Shown piece after piece: positions 42,134 through 49,708 of a stretch of DNA of 64,000 bases (positions are counted from its first letter, which is position 1; each line of letters opens with the position of its first letter). A model generated the notes under the pieces. That model saw only the letters and a program-made list of their open reading frames with translations, did no database searches and was not told where the DNA came from. The translations under genes were made by a program, and so were the position numbers. The DNA comes from Agromyces humatus. Its GTDB lineage: Bacteria; Actinomycetota; Actinomycetes; Actinomycetales; Microbacteriaceae. Location: contig NZ_JAJQPD010000003.1 of the NCBI RefSeq assembly GCF_021228295.1, positions 186,001-250,000 of the forward strand, read 5' to 3'.

Positions 42134-43186
42134 TCAGGGCACGAGGCGGTAGAAGCGGAGGTCATCGTCGGTGACCGGGAGGGTCTCGACGGTGCCGAAC
42201 CCGGCATCGGCCGCATAGTGTCGCAGGATGTCGACCCGCATGACGGCTCCGGTCATCGCCGAGTCGGGATCGCCCATGGCATCGGGAAGGCAGGCGACGA
42301 CGCTGATGCCGTGCACGTAGCGGTCGCGCTCCGACGCATCGGCCGTGAAGGCGTCGCTCACTCGCTCGTCAGCCACGAGGACCGACCCACCGGGGGCGAG
42401 CATCTCACGCGCGGTGCGCAGCACCTCGACCGGACGGGTCATGTCGTGCAGCGCTTCGAGGATCGTCACCAGGTCGTAGGGCGGATCAGCCGGGTGCGAG
42501 GCATCGGCCACCGCGAAGGTGACCCGGTCGCCGAGCCCGCGAGCGGCGGCGTTGTCGCGGGCCGTGGCCACCGCGTCGGCATCGAGGTCGCGTCCGTGGA
42601 CGACGATCGACGGATAGGCCTGCGCCATCGCGATGCTCGACCAGCCGGTGCCGCACGCGAGATCGGCCACCTTGGCCGGAGGCACCGCCTTCAGTCGCCG
42701 GTCAATCGGCTCGACGGCAGGAAGCCACTCGCGGCCGAGCTTGGCGAGGTACTTGGCGCGGTTCCACTCGGCTCGACCCTCGGGCTCCCACGTGAGCGGC
42801 GGCGGGGCGTTGCCGGTGCGGAAGGACTCGACGACGTCGGGCAGCGATCGGGCGTTCCGAACCATCTCGATCGCCTCGTGCGCGGTGAAGGAAGGGTGGT
42901 CGGCGTCGGCGAGCGCGGGCACTTCCTCGTCACGGATGGCGTAGCGGCGTTCGAGCGCCGCCCCGGCCGCGTCGTCGACCGTCAGCAATCCGGTCGCGGC
43001 CTGTTGTTCGAGCCACTCGCGGACGAGGCGCTCATTGGTGCCCGTGCGATCCGAGAGCTCCGTCGAGGTCGCGGGACCGTCGGCGGCAAGGGCGCGGTAG
43101 AACCCCAGTCGCTCGCCGATGTAGACGGTGTAGAGGTCGAGCGCGGCCAGCGCGCTGCGATCCAGTCTCGTGTTCATGGCATCCAT
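42134..43186 (-). CDS. SAM-dependent methyltransferase with N-terminal winged helix
   Basis: A 350-residue protein. Residues ~25-75 form a winged-helix dimerisation domain (TELSDRTGTNERLVREWLEQQAATGLL), and the class I fold follows: VADLACGTGWSSIAMAQAYP near 172 is the SAM glycine motif, DLDADAVATARDNAAARGL near 197 and PYDLVTILEALHDMTRPVEVL near 232. The winged-helix plus Rossmann arrangement is common in small-molecule O-methyltransferases and in uncharacterised regulators. No neighbouring pathway gives the acceptor. ATG 43186 has GGGAGC. Confidence 0.83.
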   Translation of the reverse strand: MDAMNTRLDRSALAALDLYTVYIGERLGFYRALAADGPATSTELSDRTGTNERLVREWLEQQAATGLLTVDDAAGAALERRYAIRDEEVPALADADHPSFTAHEAIEMVRNARSLPDVVESFRTGNAPPPLTWEPEGRAEWNRAKYLAKLGREWLPAVEPIDRRLKAVPPAKVADLACGTGWSSIAMAQAYPSIVVHGRDLDADAVATARDNAAARGLGDRVTFAVADASHPADPPYDLVTILEALHDMTRPVEVLRTAREMLAPGGSVLVADERVSDAFTADASERDRYVHGISVVACLPDAMGDPDSAMTGAVMRVDILRHYAADAGFGTVETLPVTDDDLRFYRLVP

Positions 43187-43317
43187 CTGTGCTCCCGAGG
43201 CTGAGGTTCACCGAGTCGAGAACTCCACGGTATCGGGCGCGCTGCGCGTGTGCCGAGATAGGTTTGGAGGACGCAGAGAGACGCCCTGTCTGCGGATCGA
43301 CCCCGGGAGGTCGCGCC

Positions 43318-43824
43318 ATGGCTGAAGCGACATTCGATGTGCATGTCGTCCACGAATTCGATGCGCCGATCGAGCGAGTCTGGGCGGCGTGGACCCAGCC
43401 CGAGGACCTGCGCGAGTGGTGGGGTCCTGAGGGATTCACCTGCCCCTCCGCCCAGGCGGACGTGCGGGTCGGCGGGCGGATCTTCGTCACGATGCGCGCA
43501 CCCGACGAGTGGGGCGGCGTCGAACAGCACAGCACGTGGAACCTCGTGGAAGTCGAAGCGCCGCATCGCCTGCGATACGTCTTCCGCTTCGCCGACGCCG
43601 ACGGGAACGCCATCACCCCGGCGCAGGCCGGCATTCCGGCCGATGGCGTGCCCGACAGCGGCGAGCACGAGGTCGTCCTGCGCGAGCTGCCCGACGGGCG
43701 CACACGGCTGGAGATGACCGAGCACGGATACACGACCGCCGAGTCGCGGGACATGTCGCAGGCGGGGCTCGAGCAGTGCCTCGACAAGATGTCGGCGCTC
43801 GTCGAGGGATCTCGCCGCCCGTAG
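43318..43824 (+). CDS. SRPBCC/AHSA1 domain protein
   Basis: A 168-residue START-like protein: FDVHVVHEFDAPIERVWAAWTQPEDLREWWGPEGFTCPSAQADVRVGGRIFVTMR and the late TRLEMTEHGYTTAESRDMSQAGLEQCLDKMSALV are characteristic of AHSA1 domains, which bind hydrophobic ligands. ATG 43318 follows GGGAGG. Genes of this kind often sit next to ArsR regulators, here at 44035-44697 on the opposite strand, convergent with a 70-residue ORF one base away. Confidence 0.85.
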   Translation: MAEATFDVHVVHEFDAPIERVWAAWTQPEDLREWWGPEGFTCPSAQADVRVGGRIFVTMRAPDEWGGVEQHSTWNLVEVEAPHRLRYVFRFADADGNAITPAQAGIPADGVPDSGEHEVVLRELPDGRTRLEMTEHGYTTAESRDMSQAGLEQCLDKMSALVEGSRRP

Positions 43825-43825
43825 A

Positions 43826-44038
43826 TCAGAACGGGAAGGTTCCGGCCCGGCGGATGAGCGCGTCTCGCTCTGCCAGGGCCGCTTCGGCTGCGGCACGGGC
43901 CTCGAGGCGACTCAGCTGGCGGTCACGGTCGGTGCGGCGCGTCGCCCGCCGGAGTCCCCAGCTTGCGACGAGGAGGCCGCCGCGGACAGCCCAGTCGGCG
44001 AGGACGCCGGATCCGGGGGAGAGGGTTGCGGAGTTCAT
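43826..44038 (-). CDS. Small 70-residue protein of unknown function, coupled to the ArsR-like regulator
   Basis: GVLADWAVRGGLLVASWGLRR is a weak hydrophobic segment, followed by a charged helix RRTDRDRQLSRLEARAAAEAALAERDAL. ATG 44038 overlaps the regulator stop as ATGA, and its stop ends one base from the stop of the convergent AHSA1 gene. No family recognised; coding is supported by the tight overlap. Confidence 0.6.
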   Translation of the reverse strand: MNSATLSPGSGVLADWAVRGGLLVASWGLRRATRRTDRDRQLSRLEARAAAEAALAERDALIRRAGTFPF

Positions 44039-44697
44039 CGGTGCTCCTTCGGGATGGTTTCGTCGGTGGGTTCCCCGCGCACGAGAGGGAACGCATTGAG
44101 GTGGATCTGCACCGGGCGCGAACCCGGTGACGGGGTGCGCTTGTGTGCGTCGATGTACTTCTTGAAGACCACGTCGAGATCGGCGACGAGTGAGCCCAGC
44201 TGCTCGGGCGTGAGGCGCAGGTTGATCGTGTCGCTCGTGGCGATGTCGAGCCACTCGGGACCGAATACCTGCTCGCCCTCGGCCACGAACTCGCGGAAGT
44301 TCTGCTCGCGCGAGCGGAACCACTCGTCTTCGACGAGTTTCACTGCGAGGCGCTCAGCACTGCCCGGCGGCAGCGAACGCGCATCGGGGATCGCGATCGA
44401 GCCCGGAACCCGCTCCCACCAGCGTTCGCGCCCCTTGCCGCGCGTGGTGTCCTCACGAACGAGCCCGGCACGCTCGAGCTGGCGCAGGTGGTAGCTCGTC
44501 GCGCCGCTCGACTCGCTGAGCCGGTCTGCGAGTCCGCTCGCCGTGAGTGGGCCGTAGGCCGAGAGCTCGTCGTAGATGCGCACGCGCAGGGGGTGCGCGA
44601 GGGACTTCAGGCTCGCGCTCGTCAGTACATGGTCGATGCCGGGGTGGCGCGAGCTGCTCGGCTGGGCCTGGATGTCTTCTGGTTTCGACTTCGGCAT
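44035..44697 (-). CDS. ArsR-like helix-turn-helix transcriptional regulator
   Basis: A 220-residue regulator. The winged helix (ASLKSLAHPLRVRIYDELSAYGPLTASGLADRLSESSGATSYHLRQLERAGLVREDTTRGKGRERWWERVPG, residues ~27-98) is ArsR/HTH_20-like; the C-terminal half is helical with LRLTPEQLGSLVADLDVVFKKYID and binds an unknown signal. No metal-site Cys cluster is seen. ATG 44697 abuts a row of TGCAAAG repeats (44700-44759), most likely its own operator. The short 70-residue gene follows in the same transcript. Confidence 0.85.
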   Translation of the reverse strand: MPKSKPEDIQAQPSSSRHPGIDHVLTSASLKSLAHPLRVRIYDELSAYGPLTASGLADRLSESSGATSYHLRQLERAGLVREDTTRGKGRERWWERVPGSIAIPDARSLPPGSAERLAVKLVEDEWFRSREQNFREFVAEGEQVFGPEWLDIATSDTINLRLTPEQLGSLVADLDVVFKKYIDAHKRTPSPGSRPVQIHLNAFPLVRGEPTDETIPKEHR

Positions 44698-44699
44698 GT

Positions 44700-44759
44700 T
44701 GCAAAGGTACCGCTGCAAAGATATCTTTGCAAGTACTTCTTTGCAATAGTTCCTTTGCA
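44700..44759. promoter_or_regulatory. Array of five TGCAAAG heptamers with 14-bp spacing (autoregulatory operator)
   Basis: TGCAAAG occurs at 44700-44706 and 44714-44720, and its complement CTTTGCA at 44725-44731, 44739-44745 and 44753-44759. Spacing within each orientation is exactly 14 bases, and the middle pair forms the 18-bp perfect palindrome TGCAAAGATATCTTTGCA (44714-44731). The array ends two bases before the regulator ATG and is much more AT-rich than its surroundings. Confidence 0.8.
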
Positions 44760-44795
44760 CGAGGTACCGAGGCTCGGAGCATCCGAGAAGACGAC

Positions 44796-44826
44796 GATGC
44801 CCGCTTCCCATGGGGAAGCGGGCATC
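44796..44826 (-). terminator. Terminator of the ABC exporter operon
   Basis: GATGCCCGCTTCCC (44796-44809) pairs with GGGAAGCGGGCATC (44813-44826) around ATG, 37 bases past the permease stop on the minus strand. Confidence 0.85.
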
Positions 44827-44862
44827 CTTCGTCAGGCGGCACGGCCGGTGCCGCGCTCGGAC

Positions 44863-45627
44863 TCAGCTCATCTTGCGACGGTAGATGGAGATCGCGAAGG
44901 CGTAGGCGATGACGAGGATGCCGACGAGCCACGCGAGGGCGATCCAGATGTCACTGCCGACGGGCTGCCCGGCGAACAGCGCTCGCATGCTGTTCACGAT
45001 GGAGGTCACGGGCTGGTTCTCGGCGAACCAGGCGACCGGGGCGGGCATCGACTCGGTGGGCACGAACGCCGAGCTGATGAACGGCAGGAAGATCAGCGGG
45101 TACGAGAATGCGCTCGCGCCGTCGACCGTCTTCGCCGACAGGCCGGCGATCACAGCCAGCCAGGTCAGGGCGAGGGTGAACAGGATCAGGATGCCGGCGA
45201 CCGCGAGCCAGGCGCCGATGGATGCCCCGGTGCGGAAGCCCATGATCAGCGCGACCCCGATGACGATCGCGATCGACACCAGGTTCGCCACCACAGAGGT
45301 GAGCACGTGCGCCCAGAGCACGCTCGACCTCGCGATCGGCATGGACTGGAAGCGCTCGAAGATGCCGCCCTGCATGTCGAGGAACAGCCGGTACGCGGTG
45401 TACGCGATACCCGACGCGATCGTGATCAGCAGGATGCCGGGGAGCATGTAGTTGATGTACGACTCGTCGGATCCGGTGCTGATCGCGCCGCCGAGCACGT
45501 ACACGAACAGCAGCATCAAGGCGATCGGGGTGACCGCGGTGGTGATGATGGTGTCGGGGCTGCGCATGATGTGGGTCAGCGATCGGCCGGTGAGGACCCG
45601 GGTGTCACTGAGGACGTGGGTGGTCAT
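44863..45627 (-). CDS. ABC-2 type exporter permease (DrrB-like)
   Basis: A 254-residue membrane protein with six helices: SDTRVLTGRSLTHIMRSPDTIITTAVTPIALMLLFVYVLGGAI at the start, GGIFERFQSMPIARSSVLWAHVLTSVVANL near 88 as the conserved ABC-2 coupling region, and SYPLIFLPFISSAFVPTESMPAPVAWFAENQPVT near 175. It pairs with the ATPase encoded upstream, overlapping it by four bases. Homologues export drugs or lipids; cargo unknown. Confidence 0.9.
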   Translation of the reverse strand: MTTHVLSDTRVLTGRSLTHIMRSPDTIITTAVTPIALMLLFVYVLGGAISTGSDESYINYMLPGILLITIASGIAYTAYRLFLDMQGGIFERFQSMPIARSSVLWAHVLTSVVANLVSIAIVIGVALIMGFRTGASIGAWLAVAGILILFTLALTWLAVIAGLSAKTVDGASAFSYPLIFLPFISSAFVPTESMPAPVAWFAENQPVTSIVNSMRALFAGQPVGSDIWIALAWLVGILVIAYAFAISIYRRKMS

Positions 45628-46481
45628 CGGGATTCCTTTCCTGCGGGGACGCCGTCGGTGCGGTCCCTGGCACTGCCGGTCTCGCCGGTCTCGCCGGTCT
45701 CGCCGGTCTCGCCGGTCTCGCCGACGAGTGCGAGGAAGACGTCCTCGAGCGAGGGCTGCTTCTCGACGTACTCGACCGTGGCGGCCGGGAGGAGTTGCTT
45801 CAGTTCGGCGAGGGTGCCGTTCTGGATGATCGTGCCCTTGTGCAGGATCGCGATCCGGTCGGCGAGCTGCTCGGCCTCGTCGAGGGTCTGCGTCGTGAGC
45901 AGCACGGTGGTGCCGGTCTCGGCGAGCCGCTTGACGGTCTGCCAGACCTCGAGACGGGCCTGCGGGTCGAGCCCGGTCGTGGGCTCGTCGAGGAAGATGA
46001 TCGGCGGGTTGCCGATCAGGCTCATCGCGATGTCGAGCCGGCGGCGCATGCCGCCCGAGTACGTCGACGCCTTGCGGCCGCCTGCATCGGTGAGCGAGAA
46101 CCGGGCGAGCAGGTCGTCGGCGATCTCACCCGGATTCTTCAGGTGACGCAGCTTCGCGATCAGCACGAGGTTCTCCCGGCCGCTGAGGACCTCGTCGACC
46201 GCGGCGAACTGGCCGGTCAGGCTGATCGACTCGCGCACGCCACCGGGCGTGCCTGCGACGTCGAAGCCGTTGACCGCGGCGGTGCCCGCGTCGGCCTTCA
46301 GCAGCGTCGACAGGATGCGCACGAGCGTGGTCTTGCCCGCGCCGTTCGAACCGAGCAGCGCGAAGATGCTCCCCGCCGCCACCTCGAAGTCGACGCCCCG
46401 AAGCACGTGCAGGTCCTTGAACGACTTCTCGATGCCCCGGACTCGGATGGCCGGTTCCTTGGTCATCGCCGTGGTGGTCAT
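45624..46481 (-). CDS. ABC exporter ATP-binding protein (DrrA-like)
   Basis: A 285-residue ATPase: Walker A GSNGAGKT (44-51), signature YSGGMRRRLDIAMSL near 142, Walker B IIFLDEPTTGLDPQ and TTQTLDEAEQLADRIAIL, the DrrA-type switch region. After the family's C-terminal region (PSLEDVFLALVG) the protein carries five GET tripeptides encoded by 9-bp tandem repeats. ATG 46481 overlaps the DUF1048 gene stop. Fourth reading in the operon order PadR-DUF1048-ATPase-permease, so expression is probably controlled by the PadR protein. Confidence 0.92.
   Translation of the reverse strand: MTTTAMTKEPAIRVRGIEKSFKDLHVLRGVDFEVAAGSIFALLGSNGAGKTTLVRILSTLLKADAGTAAVNGFDVAGTPGGVRESISLTGQFAAVDEVLSGRENLVLIAKLRHLKNPGEIADDLLARFSLTDAGGRKASTYSGGMRRRLDIAMSLIGNPPIIFLDEPTTGLDPQARLEVWQTVKRLAETGTTVLLTTQTLDEAEQLADRIAILHKGTIIQNGTLAELKQLLPAATVEYVEKQPSLEDVFLALVGETGETGETGETGETGSARDRTDGVPAGKESR
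45676..45720. repeat. Five tandem copies of a 9-bp unit in the ABC ATPase gene
   Basis: CCGGTCTCG is repeated five times without change (45676-45720), encoding GETGETGETGETGET on the minus strand near the ATPase C-terminus. A whole-codon microsatellite; copy number changes would vary only the tail length. Confidence 0.9.
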
Positions 46482-46846
46482 TTCCGCTCCTCTCGCTCCG
46501 CGTCTTCGATCGCCTTGGTGAGGCGGGCGCGCTCCTTGTCGATCCACTGCGTGCCGGTGTAGGCCTGCGCGAAGGTCTCGGCGAACTCGACCGGGTCGTC
46601 GCCGACGATCTCGCGCAACGGGGTCCGGTCTGCTGCGGCCCGCTCCCACAGGTCGGCGAGGTCGCCGAACATGGTCATGAGGGTGTCGCCGTCGGTGATG
46701 CCGCCGTAGTACATGAAGTACCGGTGCATGGCCTTCGCCGCGGTTGCGTACGGCTCGGGGAGCCCGTCGATGCGGGCCTTGTCCTGCTTGTACTGCTTCT
46801 TCTGCTCGAGCGACCCGGTGAGGGTCTCGATCCACTTCGCGACCAT
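46478..46846 (-). CDS. DUF1048 protein
   Basis: A 122-residue helical protein: WIETLTGSLEQKKQYKQDKARIDGLPEPYATAAKAMHRYFMYYGGITDGDTLMTMFGDLADLWERAAAD is typical of DUF1048, a family regularly encoded between PadR regulators and ABC-2 exporters in Gram-positive bacteria. Its role is not established. It starts one base after the PadR stop and overlaps the ATPase start by four bases. Confidence 0.85.
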   Translation of the reverse strand: MVAKWIETLTGSLEQKKQYKQDKARIDGLPEPYATAAKAMHRYFMYYGGITDGDTLMTMFGDLADLWERAAADRTPLREIVGDDPVEFAETFAQAYTGTQWIDKERARLTKAIEDAEREERK

Positions 46847-46847
46847 T

Positions 46848-47189
46848 TCAGTTCTCTCCTTCTGCGGGTTCGTTGTGGAGCTGTTCGATACGTTCTGCGA
46901 GGAAGCTCCATGTCCTCCAGAACTCTTCGAGGTATTCGCCGCCCACTGCGTTCAGCGAGTAGACCTTGCGCGGTGGCCCCTTCTCTGACGGGACCTTCTC
47001 GACGTCGACGAGGCCGCGCTGTTCGATCCTGATCAGCAGGGCGTACACCGTGCCCTCGACGATGTCGGAGAAGCCCTGATCGCGCAGCCGGGCCGTGATC
47101 TCGTAGCCGTATGCCGGCTGCACGGCAAGGATCGCGAGGACGATGCCCTCGAGCGTGCCCTTGAGCATCTCGGTCATCTGCTTGCCCAT
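46848..47189 (-). CDS. PadR-family transcriptional regulator
   Basis: A 113-residue PadR protein: MTEMLKGTLEGIVLAILAVQPAYGYEITARLRDQGFSDIVEGTVYALLIRIEQRGLVDVEKVPSEKGPPRKVYSLNAVGGEYLEEF covers the winged helix and wing, with the dimerisation helix after it. ATG 47189 has GGGAGG. It heads the exporter operon and probably represses it through the palindrome at 47222-47235; ligands of such regulators are often the exported drugs. Confidence 0.9.
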   Translation of the reverse strand: MGKQMTEMLKGTLEGIVLAILAVQPAYGYEITARLRDQGFSDIVEGTVYALLIRIEQRGLVDVEKVPSEKGPPRKVYSLNAVGGEYLEEFWRTWSFLAERIEQLHNEPAEGEN

Positions 47190-47221
47190 GGAACCCCCTC
47201 CCTTCACTACTTGGCGGTGAT

Positions 47222-47235
47222 GAGTACTAGTACTC
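47222..47235. promoter_or_regulatory. Palindromic operator of the PadR regulator
   Basis: GAGTACTAGTACTC is a perfect 14-bp palindrome located between the predicted -10 box and the PadR start, a classic repressor position. Confidence 0.7.
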
Positions 47236-47256
47236 TGTGTTGCTGACTACCGCTAC

Positions 47257-47286
47257 ATAGTAAGCACAGGTACCGGTAGATAGCAA
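47257..47286 (-). promoter_or_regulatory. Sigma70-like promoter of the PadR-exporter operon
   Basis: On the minus strand TTGCTA (47286-47281) and TACTAT (47262-47257) are spaced by 18 bases, in sequence much more AT-rich than the surroundings. The PadR palindrome lies just downstream. Confidence 0.65.
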
Positions 47287-47333
47287 CACTGAATAGTGAA
47301 TCGGTTGCCGGTAGACGATCGACGCCGTCACGA

Positions 47334-47373
47334 CGAAGAGCCCGTCGCAGCATCTGCTGCGACGGGCTCTTCG
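47334..47373. terminator. Long perfect hairpin between the NmrA-like gene and the PadR promoter
   Basis: CGAAGAGCCCGTCGCAGCA (47334-47352) pairs with 47355-47373, a 19-bp stem that can extend further through CGTCAC/GTGACG flanks. It probably ends transcription from the gene at 47465-48220. Confidence 0.85.
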
Positions 47374-47464
47374 GTGACGGGCTCGCTCTCGCAGTCAGCG
47401 AGGTGGCGTGGGCATGGCGCCGGTACGCGACGACCACATCGTGGCCCGGCCGTGGTGAGCTACT

Positions 47465-48220
47465 TCACCGGGTCGACTGAGCCGCGAGCCAATCGGCGAA
47501 CGTCGTCGTCGACAGTCGGGCGTCGTCGCTGAGCGGCACGAGTTCGGTACCGGTGAGCTTCGTGCCGAAGTACTTGGCCTCAGGGTCGCCGATGACGGGG
47601 CGCGTGTCACCCTTGGCGGCGAGGCCGGTGCGGACGAACTGGTCTTGAGTCATGCGTTCAGGCCCGCCGATCTCGATGATGCCGTTGACCGGTTCGTCGG
47701 CGGCGACGCGAGCGACGGCGGCAGAGACATCCGCTGCCGCGATCGGTTGCATGATGCCGGTGCTGAGGCGTGCGGTGCCGTCGACGGTCGCCTCGTCGGC
47801 GATACGCATGGCGAACTCGTAGAACTGGGTCGCCCGCACGATCGAGTACGGCAGCCCCGATTGCTCGATCAACCGCTCCTGGGCGACCTTCGCTCGCAGG
47901 TACCCGCTGTTCGGCACGCGTTCGGCTCCGACGATCGAGAGGGCGACGTGGTGGGTGACCCCGGCCTCGCGCTCGGCGGCGAGCTGGTTCGCGGTCGACG
48001 TGGTGAAGAACGCGAGCACGTCAGCGTCGGCGAACGACGGCGAGTTCGAGACATCCACGACGACGTTCGCGCCCGCAAGCGCCCCGGCGAGTCCCTCGCC
48101 GGTGATCGTGTCGACGCCCGAGTTCGGCGACGCGGCGACCGCCTCGTGGCCGTCAGCGACCAAATGCCCGACGACCTTGGATCCGATGAGGCCGGTGCCT
48201 CCGATGACGACGATCTTCAT
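47465..48220 (-). CDS. NmrA-like NAD(P)-binding reductase (atypical SDR)
   Basis: A 251-residue Rossmann protein: MKIVVIGGTGLIGSKVVGHLVADGHEAVAASP with the GGTGxIG motif, VVVDVSNSPSFADADVLAF, VTHHVALSIVGAERVPNSGYLRAKVAQERLIEQSGLPYSIVRATQF with the reduced YxxxK (Tyr-Leu-Arg-Ala-Lys), and INGIIEIGGPERM late. Atypical SDRs of this kind are NAD(P)H sensors or quinone/isoflavone reductase-like; no pathway is indicated by the neighbours. ATG 48220 has GGAAGG. SigJ and a SnoaL gene lie upstream on the same strand. Confidence 0.85.
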   Translation of the reverse strand: MKIVVIGGTGLIGSKVVGHLVADGHEAVAASPNSGVDTITGEGLAGALAGANVVVDVSNSPSFADADVLAFFTTSTANQLAAEREAGVTHHVALSIVGAERVPNSGYLRAKVAQERLIEQSGLPYSIVRATQFYEFAMRIADEATVDGTARLSTGIMQPIAAADVSAAVARVAADEPVNGIIEIGGPERMTQDQFVRTGLAAKGDTRPVIGDPEAKYFGTKLTGTELVPLSDDARLSTTTFADWLAAQSTR

Positions 48221-48317
48221 GACTGGTGCCTTCCGTCGGGGCTGCGGTGAATCCGCTGCCGTCACACAGCTCTGACCGGGCAGACGCCGAATCTGTGACG
48301 AGTGCGCGTGACACGGC

Positions 48318-48692
48318 TCACTCGACGTCGGGGCCGAGATTCCGGCGTGGATTCCAGCGAGCCAGCTTCATGGGAGCTGCCGAGAGCCACAGTGCCTCGA
48401 TCGTCGCGCCGCCATCGACACCGAGCACGGCGACCACTTCGCCGCTCAGGCTACGCAGCGCAAGCCCCGGCCTCCCGTTCACGTGCACAGTCCGCGGCGA
48501 CGCATCCGGATGCATCGCGAAATGCGCACGGAGCACGCGGATGACGCGGACCCGGCCTCGCGCTTCGCGGCCGGCCTCGTCGCCGGCATCGACGACGAGT
48601 CTCACGTCGCGGTGCAGCACGCCTGCCAGCGCGAGCTCATCACCGTGCTCGAGCGCAGCGAGCAGGCGAGCGGCGAGGTCATCAGGCGGCAC
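48318..48692 (-). CDS. SnoaL/NTF2-like domain protein coupled to a SigJ-type sigma factor
   Basis: A 124-residue NTF2-fold protein: DLAARLLAALEHGDELALAGVLHRDVRLVVDAGDEAGREARGRVRVIRVLRAHFAMHPDASPRTVHVNGRPGLALRSLSGEVVAVLGVDGG. It resembles the SnoaL domain at the end of SigJ-type sigma factors and overlaps the sigma gene by 11 bases, so it may be a second sensor domain encoded separately. Start ATG 48692 lies within the sigma gene's last codons. Confidence 0.72.
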   Translation of the reverse strand: MPPDDLAARLLAALEHGDELALAGVLHRDVRLVVDAGDEAGREARGRVRVIRVLRAHFAMHPDASPRTVHVNGRPGLALRSLSGEVVAVLGVDGGATIEALWLSAAPMKLARWNPRRNLGPDVE

Positions 48693-49560
48693 GGGTTGCC
48701 ACAGCGCCGAGCTTGCTCGGGTTCATCAACCAGAGCACCTGATCGATGCCCTGCTCGCCGACGACCAGGGTGACCACGGCGAAGATCGAGCCCTCCTTCG
48801 AGAGCAGCACCGAGGGCTGACCGTTCGTGTCGGCCTCGGTGATGTCGACCCCGTTCCAGAAGTGGGTGTGGAAGGCGCGCACGTACTTCGCGACGCGCAG
48901 ACGCCCGACGACAGGAAACTTCGAGGCGCGCACGACGCCGCCGCCATCGGAGTACGAGACGACGTCCTCGGCGAGCAGTTGCTCGAGCTCGTCGAGATCG
49001 CCCGTCTTCGCGGCGCTGAGGAATGCGGTCAGCAATCGCCGCTGCTCGGACTGCGGCACCGTGCGCCGGCGTTCGCCGGCGAGGTGCTTGCGCGCACGGC
49101 TGACGAGTTGGCGGGCCGCTGCCGCAGAGACCTGCACGATCTCGCAGATCTGGTCGTACGGGTACGCGAAGGCCTCGCGCAGCACGTAGGCGGCCCGCTC
49201 GGTCGGAGTGAGCCGCTCGAGCATGACGAGCACCGCGAACCCGAGGGCCTCAGCGCGCTCGGCGCCGAGAGTGGGGTCTGCACTCGTGTCGACCGGCTCG
49301 GGCAACCACGGACCGATGTAGGTCTCGCGGCGGGCACGCGCCGATTGCAGCGCGTTGATCGCGAGACGGGTCGTGGTCGTCGCGAGGAACGCCGGCGGAT
49401 CGTCGACGACGCTGCGGTCAGTGCCCTGCCAGCGCAGCCACGCGTCCTGCACGATGTCCTCTGCCTCGCTCGCACTGCCGAGCATGCGGTAGGCGATGCC
49501 GAACAGTCGCCCGCGCACACCTTCGAAGACGGCCAGGGCGTCGTCGAGACTCGTGTTCAT
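48682..49560 (-). CDS. SigJ-type ECF sigma factor with C-terminal SnoaL domain
   Basis: A 292-residue protein: sigma region 2 (FGIAYRMLGSASEAEDIVQDAWLRWQGTDRSVVDDPPAFLATTTTRLAINALQSARARRETYIGPWLPEPV), region 4 (LTPTERAAYVLREAFAYPYDQICEIVQVSAAAARQLVSRARKHL) and an NTF2-like C-terminal domain (FLSAAKTGDLDELEQLLAEDVVSYSDGGG..VLWLMNPSKL). This is the ECF41/SigJ architecture, in which the C-terminal domain controls activity instead of a separate anti-sigma factor. The motif YVLRE-AF-Y typical of the group is present. Confidence 0.9.
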   Translation of the reverse strand: MNTSLDDALAVFEGVRGRLFGIAYRMLGSASEAEDIVQDAWLRWQGTDRSVVDDPPAFLATTTTRLAINALQSARARRETYIGPWLPEPVDTSADPTLGAERAEALGFAVLVMLERLTPTERAAYVLREAFAYPYDQICEIVQVSAAAARQLVSRARKHLAGERRRTVPQSEQRRLLTAFLSAAKTGDLDELEQLLAEDVVSYSDGGGVVRASKFPVVGRLRVAKYVRAFHTHFWNGVDITEADTNGQPSVLLSKEGSIFAVVTLVVGEQGIDQVLWLMNPSKLGAVATRAA

Positions 49561-49708
49561 TCTTGATCCCGTCGGTCGGCAGCGTGATGCGGGGACGCTC
49601 GGATGATACGGCCGGATGCCACGGGCCGCGACACCCCCATCGGGTCTCGCGGGCCCGTGGCCGGGCTGTTTCACGGCCTCGTACGACTGGTCGTCGCGCG
49701 GCACGGTG

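Noticed and set aside
45676..45720. CRISPR-like tandem array
   Set aside because: Uniform 9-bp units without spacers inside a coding sequence; a microsatellite.
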